The notes: a model not told the origin generated them from the sequence alone. Shown: positions 25,925 to 35,799, numbered from the stretch's first letter. The stretch is 64,000 nt of DNA from CAWINY01 sp963837635 (GCA_963837635.1 CAWINY010000007.1:434001-498000); one strand, 5' to 3'. Numbers and translations: made by a program.

Positions 25925-26695
25925 TCACTGGCTGCGGGTCAAATAAAAGTGCACGGCGGGGGTAAGAATCAGCGATAACACCATAGAGATCGAGATGCCC
26001 CCGATCACCGCGATGGCCAGCGGCTGCAGCATTTGCGAACCGGCTCCCCAGGCGAGCGCCAGCGGCAACATGCCGGCCACGGCGGCGAGCGCGGTCATCA
26101 CGATGGGCCGCAAGCGGCGGCGACCCGCCTGTAGCATCGCTTCCGCGGGCGAGAACCCCATGGCGCGGAAGCGCTGATCGGCATCCAGCAGCAAAATGCC
26201 GTTCTTGGCCACGATGCCAATCACCATGATCAAACCCATAAAGGACGCGATATTGAAGGTAACCCGGGTGATTAGCAGTGCCAGGAACACGCCCGAGGTC
26301 GAGAGCAGCGCGGAAGAGAGGATGGCCAACGGCGCCGCAAAGGTGCGGAACTCGAACAGTAAGACGATGAAGACCAGCACGATCGCCAGCAGCAAGACTC
26401 GAATCAGGTCGGCGAACGAGCGTTGTTGTTCCTGGTAGGTGCCGCCATAGACGACACGGATGCTCGCGGGCAGGTGCAGATCGGCCACGGCTTTCTGAAC
26501 CGCGGCGATGCCACTGCCCAGATCGCGGCCCTCCAGCCAGGCGGTGACGGCCACGTCTCGCTGCAGGTCCTCGCGGCAGATTTCGGTCTGCCCGGGCAGC
26601 TCGGACATCGTTGCCAGCGAACCCAGGGTGGCGGTCCACACGACTTGAGTATCGCTCCAGGTCAACACCTCGCCATTCGTATTGGTGGGTTCACC
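25925..26695 (-). pseudogene. C-terminal fragment of an RND efflux pump
   Basis: Residues match the last quarter of an AcrB/CzcA-type inner-membrane pump: VAVTAWLEGRDLGSGIAAVQ (porter domain), then helices LLLAIVLVFIVLLFEF, SFMGLIMVIGIVAKNGILLL, IVMTALAAVAGMLPLALAWG and the last helix to FYLTRSQ. The N-terminal 700 or so residues are missing; coding similarity stops near 26695, where a SpoIIM-like fragment begins on the opposite strand. Truncated by rearrangement, not functional. Confidence 0.85.
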
Positions 26696-26701
26696 ACGAG
26701 G

Positions 26702-26925
26702 GAAGGCTTCCTTTTTTCAAGCCGCGCCGCTGGCTGAGGATCTTCGCGGCGTTCCCCGAAACGTTCCGGCGGGAGGCCCGCTATTTCGCACTCGCTGTGC
26801 TGATCACGCTGTTAGGCTGCGCCTTGGGCGGACTCGCGGTGCGCTACGATCCTGCTTCTGTGGATGTGTTGCTTCCGGCCGATTATCTACGCAATCCGGG
26901 CCAGCGCGTGCATGAAGAGGAGCAA
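26702..26925 (+). pseudogene. SpoIIM-like membrane protein fragment
   Basis: The frame reads FFKPRRWLRIFAAFPETFRR, a membrane helix (YFALAVLITLLGCALGGLAV) and VDVLLPADYLRNPGQRV, the opening of the SpoIIM/DUF95 family of integral membrane proteins. Neither a proper start nor the remaining helices are present. It is wedged between the RND fragment and another remnant. Confidence 0.5.
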
Positions 26926-27171
26926 GGACAGGGGCGGCACCTGGACTCCGCAGGCACGCAATGCCAGCGCACGCAGATTTGAATCGTCGCTTTGAAAAGC
27001 CAGTCGCAGCGCCATCTGAATCCTGGTTGCATCACCGGAATCGAGAATGGCTTCCAGGCCGGCAGCTCGCGCATTGGGGTCGGGATCGGAAAGTACCTCG
27101 GAGACCCGAGCCATAATGCGCAAATTGGACATCACAAGCTTGAGCTGCCGCCAACAGCTCAATGCGCTCAT
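26887..27171 (-). pseudogene. Possible HEAT-like repeat fragment
   Basis: 94 residues of amphipathic helices: RVSEVLSDPDPNARAAGLEA and ILDSGDATRIQMALRLAFQS, followed by DDSNLRALALRACG. The SDPDPNARAAGLEA turn resembles HEAT-type repeats. No start site or partner gene is visible, and the left end overlaps the SpoIIM fragment. It is read as a remnant, low confidence. Confidence 0.25.
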
Positions 27172-27225
27172 TGACCCCGAGTTGGGTTCCCCTTCGAGGA
27201 TTAGTCCTCATAAACGCTCATCGGA

Positions 27226-27332
27226 CTTCCCATCCGGCCAGGCCAGGTTGCGGCGGGAACGTGGTGCTTGCCGACTCCCACGCATTCCTTTACCCTTTCT
27301 GGCAACGCCAGTTGCACGCTTTTCGGTACTGA
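27226..27332. repeat. Internally deleted relative of the IS110 element at 29.6-31.3 kb
   Basis: The left part (27226-27283) resembles 29565-29623 (shared CCCATCCGG, TTGCGGC, GGAACGTG, TGCCGACTCCCA). The right part (27284-27332) resembles 31205-31260 (shared CAACGCCAGTTGCACGCTT). So both ends of an IS110-type element are joined with the whole transposase missing, giving about 107 bp. It could be a decayed copy or a non-autonomous derivative. Confidence 0.6.
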
Positions 27333-27520
27333 TTCCTGCAGCAGGTCTCTACCAAAGCAAGCGCTAGAAACAGCCATCGAAATTCTCGCTGTTTCTCGAG
27401 ACTTTCACACACGCAACTGTAATCTATGATAAAACCTTCTGTTTAGCGGTCGGTTCGCCGCTCGAACGTCTACCCATTCACAACTTGGTTTCGTTACGCG
27501 CACTTTGAGAGGAGGACCCT

Positions 27521-29491
27521 ATGCTTTCCCAGGCCAATATCACGCCGTCTACGCCTTTGGGGACCAGGCCCCTGCCTGGCGGCGGAGCCACATTCCGCGT
27601 CTGGGCTCCTCGCGCAACCGATGTCTATCTCAACGGAAGCTTCGGCTCGAAGACATACGCCGGCACGGACCCCAATGCACGCCTCACCAAGGATGCCTCC
27701 GGATACTGGGCTGGCTTTGAGAGCGAAGCCAAGACTGGCGACGAGTACTCTTTCTACGTGGTAAATGCAACCGAGGGTCACAAGCGCGATCCATATGCTC
27801 GTCAACTCATGGAAGCTGGCTTCCCCGATTCCAGCAGCATCGTCTGTGATCCCGATGCTTATCCCTGGCACGACGATGGGTTTCAAACGCCGGACTTTTC
27901 CAATCTCATCATCTATCAAATTCACATCGGCACCTATGCAATCAGCCGACCCGGTGTTGCTTCCAATTTCCTTGATGTCGTCGGAAAGTTCCCTTACCTT
28001 CAGGCGCTCGGCATCAATATGCTCCAGCCCATGCCAGTCGATGAGCAGGAAGCCAATCCCAACATGGGCTATAGCGGCGCCGACCTTTTCTCTCCCGATT
28101 TTCCTTACATCTGCACCGATGATGCGCTGCTTTCCAACTATCTCGCCACGATCAACAGCCTGCTCAATTCCAAGAATCAGCCAAACTTGCAGCTAGCCGA
28201 CATCCGGCCTGGGCCCAACCAGTTGAAGGTTCTTGTTGATCTCTGCCATCTTCACGGCATCGCAGTCGCGCTCGACGTGGTCTACAACCACGCCGGTGGA
28301 TTCTCCGTGAACAACTCCCTCGATGACAATTGCCTCTACTACATGGATCGCACGCGCAACGTCGGCAACAATAATGACAGCCTCTACTTTACCGATCAGG
28401 ATCGCGGTACCGGCGGCCTCTCTTTCGCGCTCTGGAATCGTCCAGTCGCAAAGTTGCTGGTTGACAACGCCCGTACGTTCCTTGTCGAGTACCACGTAGA
28501 CGGCTTTCGTTACGACGAGATCAGCACGCTTCTCTCGTGCAACCAGGGCAGTGGATGGGACTTCTGCCGCGAGATCACGTCAAGCAATCGCGGCACGAAA
28601 CCGCGTGTGCTGCAAAATGCGGAGTTCTGGCCGGGCAGCCAGTCCAACATCCCCAATTCTCAAACCCCAATCGTGCAGTCCGCCTCGACCGGTGGCGCGG
28701 GTTTTGATGTCGTGCAGGCCGACGCGCTCCGCTGTGCTCTCCGCGATGCCGTGGCCGCCGCAGCCAACGGTGCTTCAGCAAGCGTTTCAATGACCGCCAT
28801 CGCAAACGCGCTCTATCCCCCTGGCTTCGATCACGCCTGGCGCGCCGTCACCTGCATCGAGAACCATGATCTCGTCTTCAATAGCCGCCAGCCGCGAATT
28901 CCAGCTCTTGCCGATGGCTCCGATCATCGCTCTTGGTACGCCCGCAGTCGCACCCGGGCCGCCATGTCGATTCTGCTAACTGCCCCGGGGATTCCGCAGC
29001 TCTTCATGGGTCAGGAGTTTTTTGAAGACAAGCAGTGGGACACACTGCCCGGCGGCCCGCTCCTGCTCTCGTGGGACGGTGTTGAGAAGGGCCTCGACCG
29101 CACCATGGTCAATCACCTTCGTTTTACGCAGGATCTAATCCGCCTGCGCTGGCTCAATCCCGCACTTCGTGGCGAGAACGTCCGTCCATTTCTCTTCAAC
29201 GACTTCGATCGGGTCCTCGCCTTTCATCGCTGGCTTGAAGGAACCGGGCAGGACATTATCGTCGTTGCGTCGCTGGCCGAGCAGACCCGCTGGGTTTACA
29301 CCATCGGCTTTCCCTTCGCGGGATTCTGGAAGGAGATCTTTAACAGCGATGTCTACGACAACTGGGTGAACCCACTGGTGGCCGGTAACGGCTTCGGCGT
29401 GACCGCGAATCGAGAAGCCGTCCAGGGTTTTCCGGTATCGGCCTCAGTGGTCATCCCCGCCAACGGCGTGGTCGTCTTCGCCCGCGGCTGA
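27521..29491 (+). CDS. GH13 alpha-glucan-active enzyme (branching-enzyme-like)
   Basis: 656 residues. An N-terminal CBM48-like beta domain (about 20-95, FRVWAPRATDVYLNG) precedes the (beta/alpha)8 GH13 barrel. Catalytic regions are intact: DVVYNH (252-257), nucleophile D332 in VDGFRYDEI, acid/base E368 in VLQNAEFWP and the ENHD motif near 446. The C-terminal beta domain ends VVIPANGVVVFARG. Closest in style to 1,4-alpha-glucan branching enzyme or trehalohydrolase-type GH13 members; the exact reaction cannot be fixed. GAGAGGAGG precedes the ATG. It stands alone, just upstream of an IS110 element. Confidence 0.88.
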   Translation: MLSQANITPSTPLGTRPLPGGGATFRVWAPRATDVYLNGSFGSKTYAGTDPNARLTKDASGYWAGFESEAKTGDEYSFYVVNATEGHKRDPYARQLMEAGFPDSSSIVCDPDAYPWHDDGFQTPDFSNLIIYQIHIGTYAISRPGVASNFLDVVGKFPYLQALGINMLQPMPVDEQEANPNMGYSGADLFSPDFPYICTDDALLSNYLATINSLLNSKNQPNLQLADIRPGPNQLKVLVDLCHLHGIAVALDVVYNHAGGFSVNNSLDDNCLYYMDRTRNVGNNNDSLYFTDQDRGTGGLSFALWNRPVAKLLVDNARTFLVEYHVDGFRYDEISTLLSCNQGSGWDFCREITSSNRGTKPRVLQNAEFWPGSQSNIPNSQTPIVQSASTGGAGFDVVQADALRCALRDAVAAAANGASASVSMTAIANALYPPGFDHAWRAVTCIENHDLVFNSRQPRIPALADGSDHRSWYARSRTRAAMSILLTAPGIPQLFMGQEFFEDKQWDTLPGGPLLLSWDGVEKGLDRTMVNHLRFTQDLIRLRWLNPALRGENVRPFLFNDFDRVLAFHRWLEGTGQDIIVVASLAEQTRWVYTIGFPFAGFWKEIFNSDVYDNWVNPLVAGNGFGVTANREAVQGFPVSASVVIPANGVVVFARG

Positions 29492-29564
29492 TTGGTCACC
29501 GAATCAATAGAGGGGCGCCCTCGCGCACTGGCACGCAGTTTAAATCCCCTTATAGGCCAATGGG

Positions 29565-31260
29565 ACATCCCATCCGGCTAGGGCGGCTTGCGGCAGGAAC
29601 GTGACGCCATGCCGACTCCCAAGGAACATCAACTGTTCTCTACAGGGACGACCTGAAATCCCAGTTGCGCGGCCTGTTTTCGAAGCCGGAATTCAGCGCG
29701 TTTCAGGATCTCCTCGTCGCACCGCTTAAAGACAGTCTCGTCGTATGATTCTTTGGTGCTAAGCAGGTGGTAGACAATCCGAGCGAGTTTGTGAGCCGTG
29801 GCTGTAATTGCCTGAGGTCTGCCGAGCTTCCGCGTGATGCGCCGAAAGAACTCACCAAGATAGTCTTTGGCGTGATGCAGCGAGTGCGCTCCCATGCGAA
29901 GAGCAGTGGCAACCCGGCTCTTGACACGGCGGCTCTTGGTATAGAGCACCTTGCCGCCGCTGATCTTATTTTCCGGGCACAGTCCGAGCCAGGACGCGAA
30001 GGCCGAGGCATTTCGGAACTGGGAGACGTCTGTGCCGATCTCGCATAGGATGGTTTGGGCTGTAATCGCGCTGATGCCAGGTACGTTGGTAAGATCCACT
30101 CCGAAGATCCGGTATAACTCACTTCGAAGGTCGAATGTCCTCGGCTCATACCGGCGTCGCTGATATGCCGATGCCTTGGTTCGCTTGGGTATTGTGCGCT
30201 CCGCTGTCGCGGCCGTCTCCAGATCGTTCAGTTGACGTTGAATCTCCTGGTCTGCTTCGATAACCAGCTCTTGATAGTAACGAAACGCCGCCAGCGATTG
30301 TCGAAGCGCAAACACGTGCTCTGCACGGTAGTCACCCTCGAGCGACTTCGCCACGGTGTCTTCGCTGCTCTTCACGCCGCCGTGGCAGAGCCGAGCCAAC
30401 CTTACGGGATCTCGTTCACCAGCAAGGATCGCGTCGACGATCCTGAGCCCACTGGATCCAGTGATGTCGTTTAAGACACGATGGATCTGAAGGTTCATCT
30501 GATCAAGCGCTTTTTGCATGTGCAGGACATGCTCTGCTGCCATCTGGATCAAGCTGTTGCGGTGTCTCCAAAGAGAACGAATCGCGCAAATGACTCCAGG
30601 AGGACGGAAGCTGGCACGCAACAGTCCCACCGAATGGAGGTACTGGAGCCATTGGCAATCGGAGACGTCGGTCTTCCGGCCGGGAACATTCTTCACATGC
30701 TGCGCGTTGACGAGAAACACCTCTAACCCACGGGATTCCAGAATTTGATACACCGGGATCCAGTACACGCTGGTGGACTCCATTGCAACGGAACGGATCC
30801 CGCACTGCTGTAACCAGTCCGCCAGCGCATTCAGATCGCGAGTAAATGTTGGAAAGCTGCGAACGGGATGTTGGTCACGATCGGCACTGACAGCGACGAA
30901 CAACTCACTTGCCCCTATATCGATTCCGGCTGCGTCCGGGTGCAGGATCGGCAACTCCTCGCACCGTCTCTTGGATCTCTTCGATTTCTTCGCCATTGGC
31001 TCCTCCGAGCTGCCGGTCGGATGCCCGAGGCGCGAATCAAAGACAAACTCCCAATCGAGATCGCCGTCCGAAGGACGAACGTCATCACAAATCTGTACGC
31101 AAACCCCGGACCCACGCTTATCGGTCGGGCTTCAAAATCGAGCACCAATGTCGGCGCGGGCTGTAGCTGTCATCCGACCAGCGCCAAACATCATCGCTCT
31201 GCTCGCGTTCCTTTTCATCCTGTCTGGCCAACGCCAGTTGCACGCTTGTGGGGACCGATC
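29565..31260. mobile_element. IS110-family element, copy B (different subgroup from copy A)
   Basis: A 455-residue transposase gene on the minus strand with about 65 bp of non-coding DNA at its 3' side and about 265 bp at its 5' side (30997-31260). The long 5' non-coding end is where IS110 elements encode their bridge RNA (family knowledge; the RNA was not folded here). Ends are inferred from the deleted relative at 27226-27332. Confidence 0.65.
29629..30996 (-). CDS. IS110-family transposase
   Basis: 455 residues. The DEDD domain is seen in HPDAAGIDIGASELFVAVSA, SVAMESTSVYWIPVYQILE and NVPGRKTDVSDCQWLQYLHS. The C-terminal domain has LTNVPGISAITAQTILCEIG and the serine region FASWLGLCPENKISGGKVLY. 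No frameshift. It shares only family-level resemblance with copy A at 23946-24986. Confidence 0.93.
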   Translation of the reverse strand: MAKKSKRSKRRCEELPILHPDAAGIDIGASELFVAVSADRDQHPVRSFPTFTRDLNALADWLQQCGIRSVAMESTSVYWIPVYQILESRGLEVFLVNAQHVKNVPGRKTDVSDCQWLQYLHSVGLLRASFRPPGVICAIRSLWRHRNSLIQMAAEHVLHMQKALDQMNLQIHRVLNDITGSSGLRIVDAILAGERDPVRLARLCHGGVKSSEDTVAKSLEGDYRAEHVFALRQSLAAFRYYQELVIEADQEIQRQLNDLETAATAERTIPKRTKASAYQRRRYEPRTFDLRSELYRIFGVDLTNVPGISAITAQTILCEIGTDVSQFRNASAFASWLGLCPENKISGGKVLYTKSRRVKSRVATALRMGAHSLHHAKDYLGEFFRRITRKLGRPQAITATAHKLARIVYHLLSTKESYDETVFKRCDEEILKRAEFRLRKQAAQLGFQVVPVENS

Positions 31261-31813
31261 TTGTGATGGCGAACCAGATTGATCCTTGTTGGCTTCACAA
31301 ACGCGGTTTCGGGACCCCGACGCTCATGTTGCCGGACGAGGACTGAAACCAAATCACCGGGAATCAAATGTAACTGATGGCGCTCTTGGTCGTGCCATGG
31401 CGGAGCATAACCATTCGAGTAGCCGGAGACAGTATCTTCGGGCGGGCCCCTGCTTTTGATTCCAGAACGGCTATCGGAGCAACCTCGCGCATATAGCGCT
31501 GCAGGCGATTACACTGCGGCGGGCGAATGGTCTGGAATCCCTCGCGCGTCGCCAGAGACCATTCCCGGCTGCCATATGGAGGATTTTCTGAAACGAGGCG
31601 GAGACGGCGAACTCTTCCGCAGAAACGCCTTCTTCAACATACCTTGGCAGGCCGAACCTCCCATTGGTCGAGATCCGTGTCACATGTTGGAAAAGTGGGC
31701 ATTGCGAGAACTTGCTATTCGGAATGGGATCAAGAGAGATTAGTTGGCCCTTATCTCCTCTACTGCACTTTCGCGGAAGGTGTGGGTTGTAAACCGATAA
31801 CGGAACGGCAGAC
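31261..31813. other. Intergenic DNA between IS110 copy B and the three-domain NTPase gene
   Basis: An open frame at 31456-31743 (plus strand, 95 codons) has no ribosome site or recognisable domain. No hairpin followed by a T-run was seen. It is the 3' side of the large minus-strand gene. Confidence 0.35.
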
Positions 31814-34800
31814 TTATAATCTATCAAAGTAGTTCTTGATGATATCTAGGATCGCCTGACCAGCATCAGTCTTGATCGATTCAGCCAAGTCTCGTTTCCA
31901 CAGGTCGAAGCCCGGAATGGGCTTATTCTGTTTTCGGTAGATGTATAGCTGGACCAAATTCTCCAGTTTGTCTATGTCATTGGCAATCTTGGCGTTGATA
32001 TCCGCTCTTCTGTCGAATGCCTCCCACGTTGCCTGAACGGATGCAAGTCCGTACAGGCTCCGGTACGTTCCCAACATTTCTAGATATGAAAACGACTCCG
32101 CCTCTTTCTGGTGGGAGGTGTCGTCTCTGTCCTCAGGAAGAAGATCACCCGTGAACGCCTCAGCAAGATCATGGACGAACAATTGCCGTAACACTTCGGC
32201 CTTGTCATATCCCTTCCAAGAGGCTGAGTCCGAGGGTGCAGCATCCGGCAAAAAAAGTTTGCCGATCAGAAGAGCTCCGAACGTGTGATCAGCAACGGAT
32301 TCAGTCGGCTTCGGAACATTCCTGCTAACCCACCCTCGCCTGCGCTCGTCCTTTAACCGGTATAACAGTTCTATGACGGTACCGACCGGAAATGCCTCGC
32401 CTTCCAAGTTTCGTAGCATCATATCTGCATAGGATCGCAGCAATCCGTCGCGAATAGTACCATTGCACATGTGAATTAACGCGAGTACTTCTTTGCGAGT
32501 GTTCGTGTCGAGGAGTCCCTCCGCATGTCGGTGTTGCGCGAGGGACAGCATGGTATAGAACTCAATCTCGAACAAGTTCCTGTTTCCAGCCGGCCTAACT
32601 GCGGACTTGATGCGCGTCGAGAGAGCCGCGTAGGTATTAGGAAACGGCTTGAGCTCGTCGACGTGCGCCATCTGTTCGCTATCCGGTATGTACGCGATGT
32701 CACTGTAATATTCAAGGTGAAAGCCGCGATTCAAATTATCCCAGTCAGGGTTCTTCAACAATCGGGCGATATACTGTCGCGCAGCATCCCGATCCCCCAG
32801 GTATGCTAGGCTGATGTATATCGTCCGGTGTAAGAGCAACCGGCTTTTCGTCCCTGTCCCCGAAAGGCCGGGCCGGCGCTCCAACGGTTTCACAGACTGT
32901 TCATGTTCGAGTCTCCGCTCATCCAAGAACCGGTGGGCCATGTCCTTCGCCTCAGGACTCCGCACACGGCCCGCGAGGTAGCATACATGCGTCAGCGCGT
33001 TGCGGAGGCGGACCTTCTTTGCCGCCTTACATTGGTCAACGACCGCGTTGCCGCCTGCTACGCACTGAAGCTCCGTCTGGGGGTCCGCAGTCATAATTTC
33101 CTTGCAAAAACGATTAACATTCTGCGGGTAGACAAAATCCAGGTCGGCTATTGCACTCGAGTCTCCTTGCCCCACAGTCACTAGCGTGTTGATTATGTGG
33201 TTGGCGATCAGGTAGTCTCGAACACCTTGGTGATAGTGGAGAAGCTTCCAGGCGGCGAGCAGCTGTGGGCCTTCGAATGTGAGGTTCTGCTGCCTAACAA
33301 AATGCTTGTGAGCGGCCCTCGACAGCTCTACAAGCGTCACCTCCGGTGTGTCATTGGGCGACATGTCGCGCAAGTAGTCATCACAGTACAGCGCGTAAAA
33401 GTCGCTGATAGTACTGATTTGGTCGTACGACACGTTTGCTGTTTTGCGATACAGCATGGACAACGTCAGCACATCGAGTTCTTCGAGCTTGAACTGTGAA
33501 AGCCACTTCTGCAGCAAGTGCGCTCGATCGCGATCAGTTGAATAGATCTCTAGGAATGTCTTTATGAAGTCATTAGCCTCGGACGTGCCAGAACGCACCG
33601 CGTCAAGATGCATGACCAGAAACGGATCGGAGAAACTGGATGGAAGATGTCTCTTCGATTTGGTTCCTTGCACACTGCCTACACTGATAATCTTCTTAGT
33701 TGCTGGCGTGCGCTGGATGACGCGAGCTACCTCTGTTTCAAGTGCAGATCTGTGCCCTGCGTGATGGTCTACCGAGTCGACTATCAGTACAATCGGCTGC
33801 TTTGGAAACCGCTCGCAGAGCTCCCTAAGGGGCGCGAGATGATTCTGGAGCGCAATGATTGCTGCTTTGGACTGCGATGGTTCATGCGTGAGGTCATCGT
33901 AGTGTTTTAGGTCGATGAAGGCGGGAATTGGGGCATCTGGATTCGAGTCATAGATCTCACGTAAGCGGCTGTACAGTGCTTGGAGAAACAGAGTCTTACC
34001 GCTTCCCGCAAGTCCCTGCAATTGAACTGGGTAGCGGTGAGTTGTATTTAAGGCTAGCTGCACAATAGCATCAAACATGTCGTCAGCCGCGACGATGTCT
34101 GGCTGTTTTGGGCAGCTAATCACGTGCTTGTACAATCGATTAAGCTTCTTACGGTCGGTGATTGCGAGTGGATCCTTGGGCTGGAAGTACAGACGAGCAA
34201 GGTCGTACAAGTCTGAGGCGAGGTCACGTAACGACTTGCTGCCAACCTGCACTGGCTGAACGAAGTGTGGAGTGAGCAGCAGTGACTCGTTAAGAAGGAA
34301 CTTCATTAACATCATTCCCGCGGCTACGGCGGACGCCCGAACTTGGCCTTTGTACTTGTCGTCGAGCTCTTTCTTTCGGTCATCCGAAAAATCGCTGATA
34401 ACCCGGAAGACCACTCGCGTAATCTCGTGATGGCGAGAAGCTGCCGCGAGTACACCTGCGGCTTCCATATCCAATGCCAAGAAGTTTCTGTTCCGCGTTC
34501 GAAGGAACGCCACGAATTCCCGAGATGCACCAACATAGGGTCCGCTTGCCTCAGGACCAAGGTGAATGTTCGGCTCGGACCTTATAAGCGAAGAGTTGCG
34601 TAACGCCTCAACGCTATGCTTCCCCAGTCTGGAGATCTGATCTTGCCGAGCGGTGGTGCCCCATTTAGCAAATTCGACAGCACGGGAGAACTCAAGGCTG
34701 GAAATGCGCTTTGCCACGTCCAATGTACACTCTCGCGATTTTCCGCCAAATTCAAGATCGAATCCGCCCGGCTGTTCCACGTCTGGTACTGCCTTACCGC

Positions 34801-35140
34801 GGTGCGAATACTCCTCGACTTCGGACGCCACCACAACATCACACAATCGAACATCCGAACTTAAAGCGCCGGACAGCCCGAGGCTCACGACGACCCTGGG
34901 ATGGTACTCCGCAATCGTCGTAGCAGTCACGACGGCAGATTCGGTGTTACCCATGTCATCGATTAGAACAGCGATTCCAGTAAGGTCATGCCCAAAAACA
35001 TCACGAAACGAGAACCTGTAGGCAAATTCAGTGCCTACATGCGTCGGACTGAATGTGATGTCTAGACTGGCTGCGAGGACGGCGAATTCTTCCTTTAGCG
35101 CAACGATGAAGGCGTAATCTGTCGTGGTTGTAGACACCAC
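31814..35140 (-). CDS. Nucleoside phosphorylase - STAND-like NTPase - HD phosphohydrolase fusion
   Basis: 1108 residues, intact. Residues 8-283 form a PNP/MTAN domain: FIVALKEEFAVLA, phosphate-loop region SLGLSGAL (86-93), LALDMEAAGVL with E226, and RVISDFSDD with D250. Residues about 365-600 are a P-loop NTPase, Walker A GLAGSGKT (376-383) and Walker B IVLIVDSVD (450-458), STAND-like. A helical region of about 300 residues follows. Residues 945-1108 are an HD domain of YfbR/HDDC2 type: SVADH (948-952), VHD (989-991), AFTGDLLP and DIDKLE (1055-1060). PNP-STAND fusions are predicted immune receptors; the HD family are nucleotide 5'-phosphatases (family knowledge). Infection-triggered nucleotide destruction is inferred. 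The GTG start has GGAGA upstream. No partner gene adjoins it, and base composition looks less GC-rich than the neighbours. Confidence 0.85.
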   Translation of the reverse strand: MVSTTTTDYAFIVALKEEFAVLAASLDITFSPTHVGTEFAYRFSFRDVFGHDLTGIAVLIDDMGNTESAVVTATTIAEYHPRVVVSLGLSGALSSDVRLCDVVVASEVEEYSHRGKAVPDVEQPGGFDLEFGGKSRECTLDVAKRISSLEFSRAVEFAKWGTTARQDQISRLGKHSVEALRNSSLIRSEPNIHLGPEASGPYVGASREFVAFLRTRNRNFLALDMEAAGVLAAASRHHEITRVVFRVISDFSDDRKKELDDKYKGQVRASAVAAGMMLMKFLLNESLLLTPHFVQPVQVGSKSLRDLASDLYDLARLYFQPKDPLAITDRKKLNRLYKHVISCPKQPDIVAADDMFDAIVQLALNTTHRYPVQLQGLAGSGKTLFLQALYSRLREIYDSNPDAPIPAFIDLKHYDDLTHEPSQSKAAIIALQNHLAPLRELCERFPKQPIVLIVDSVDHHAGHRSALETEVARVIQRTPATKKIISVGSVQGTKSKRHLPSSFSDPFLVMHLDAVRSGTSEANDFIKTFLEIYSTDRDRAHLLQKWLSQFKLEELDVLTLSMLYRKTANVSYDQISTISDFYALYCDDYLRDMSPNDTPEVTLVELSRAAHKHFVRQQNLTFEGPQLLAAWKLLHYHQGVRDYLIANHIINTLVTVGQGDSSAIADLDFVYPQNVNRFCKEIMTADPQTELQCVAGGNAVVDQCKAAKKVRLRNALTHVCYLAGRVRSPEAKDMAHRFLDERRLEHEQSVKPLERRPGLSGTGTKSRLLLHRTIYISLAYLGDRDAARQYIARLLKNPDWDNLNRGFHLEYYSDIAYIPDSEQMAHVDELKPFPNTYAALSTRIKSAVRPAGNRNLFEIEFYTMLSLAQHRHAEGLLDTNTRKEVLALIHMCNGTIRDGLLRSYADMMLRNLEGEAFPVGTVIELLYRLKDERRRGWVSRNVPKPTESVADHTFGALLIGKLFLPDAAPSDSASWKGYDKAEVLRQLFVHDLAEAFTGDLLPEDRDDTSHQKEAESFSYLEMLGTYRSLYGLASVQATWEAFDRRADINAKIANDIDKLENLVQLYIYRKQNKPIPGFDLWKRDLAESIKTDAGQAILDIIKNYFDRL

Positions 35141-35469
35141 TAGTCCAGTTCTCCAGTCAATGTGGTATGCAGCATCACTTTAATTAGGTGGGTGAAATCG
35201 TACACCAATTTCCGCGCTTGCCGTAGGACTTTCGTGCGCGCCGCCACTAAAGCGGCCACGAAACACACCTTGCTCGCGTTCCGCCATACTGCACGACCGG
35301 CGGTCCGGAATGAGCCTCAGCCGGGTCGCCGAAGCCCCACCGGATCAGCGCGTCGATGGTCGCCAGGATCCCAAGCCCGGGAAATCGCCTAGTCACAAAA
35401 CCCCCTTCCGGGGACCTCAAAAGCCGCGTAAAACGGCCGCCCGAGAGGGCGTACGGCGCAGGTCACAAA

Positions 35470-35799
35470 CGAGTGGGTTGTAAAACGATAACATCGCGGT
35501 AGACATCGAGCGGACGGTGCCCGAAGCGCCGGCATCGAGGCGGCCGCGGCGCAGTCCGGCTTTGACCTGATGATCGAGCGTTCCAGCTCAGCGATCGCCG
35601 AGACGATCACCATGATGGCCCGGCCCAGCGGTCGGGCGGTGTCGATCTGCTCGCGGTAGCTCAGGAAGGCGACGCCTAGTGTAGGGATCGGTATCGGGAA
35701 GTCGGCTTGTGGCAGGTTTTCCCGACGGCTCTGCGCTGTTCCGGACGGTTGACGGGGGACGCAATCTTCGAAAAAGATCGGCGGGCTCCCCAACACCAA
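35470..35799 (-). pseudogene. Serine recombinase (resolvase) fragment
   Basis: The frame contains GVAFLSYREQIDTARPLGRA followed by IMVIVSAIAELERSII, the end of the catalytic domain and the long helix of a serine resolvase/invertase. The N-terminal part with the catalytic serine is missing, and after ERSIIRS the frame is lost. Upstream (35800-35920, minus) a short stretch TALIDAQAKQPIKLILIGVG resembles the end of an SRP-type GTPase and is also a fragment. The rest of 35141-36038 holds nothing else recognisable. Confidence 0.6.

Noticed and set aside
31456..31743. 95-codon plus-strand open frame
   Set aside because: No ribosome site, no domain, no coupling to a neighbour.
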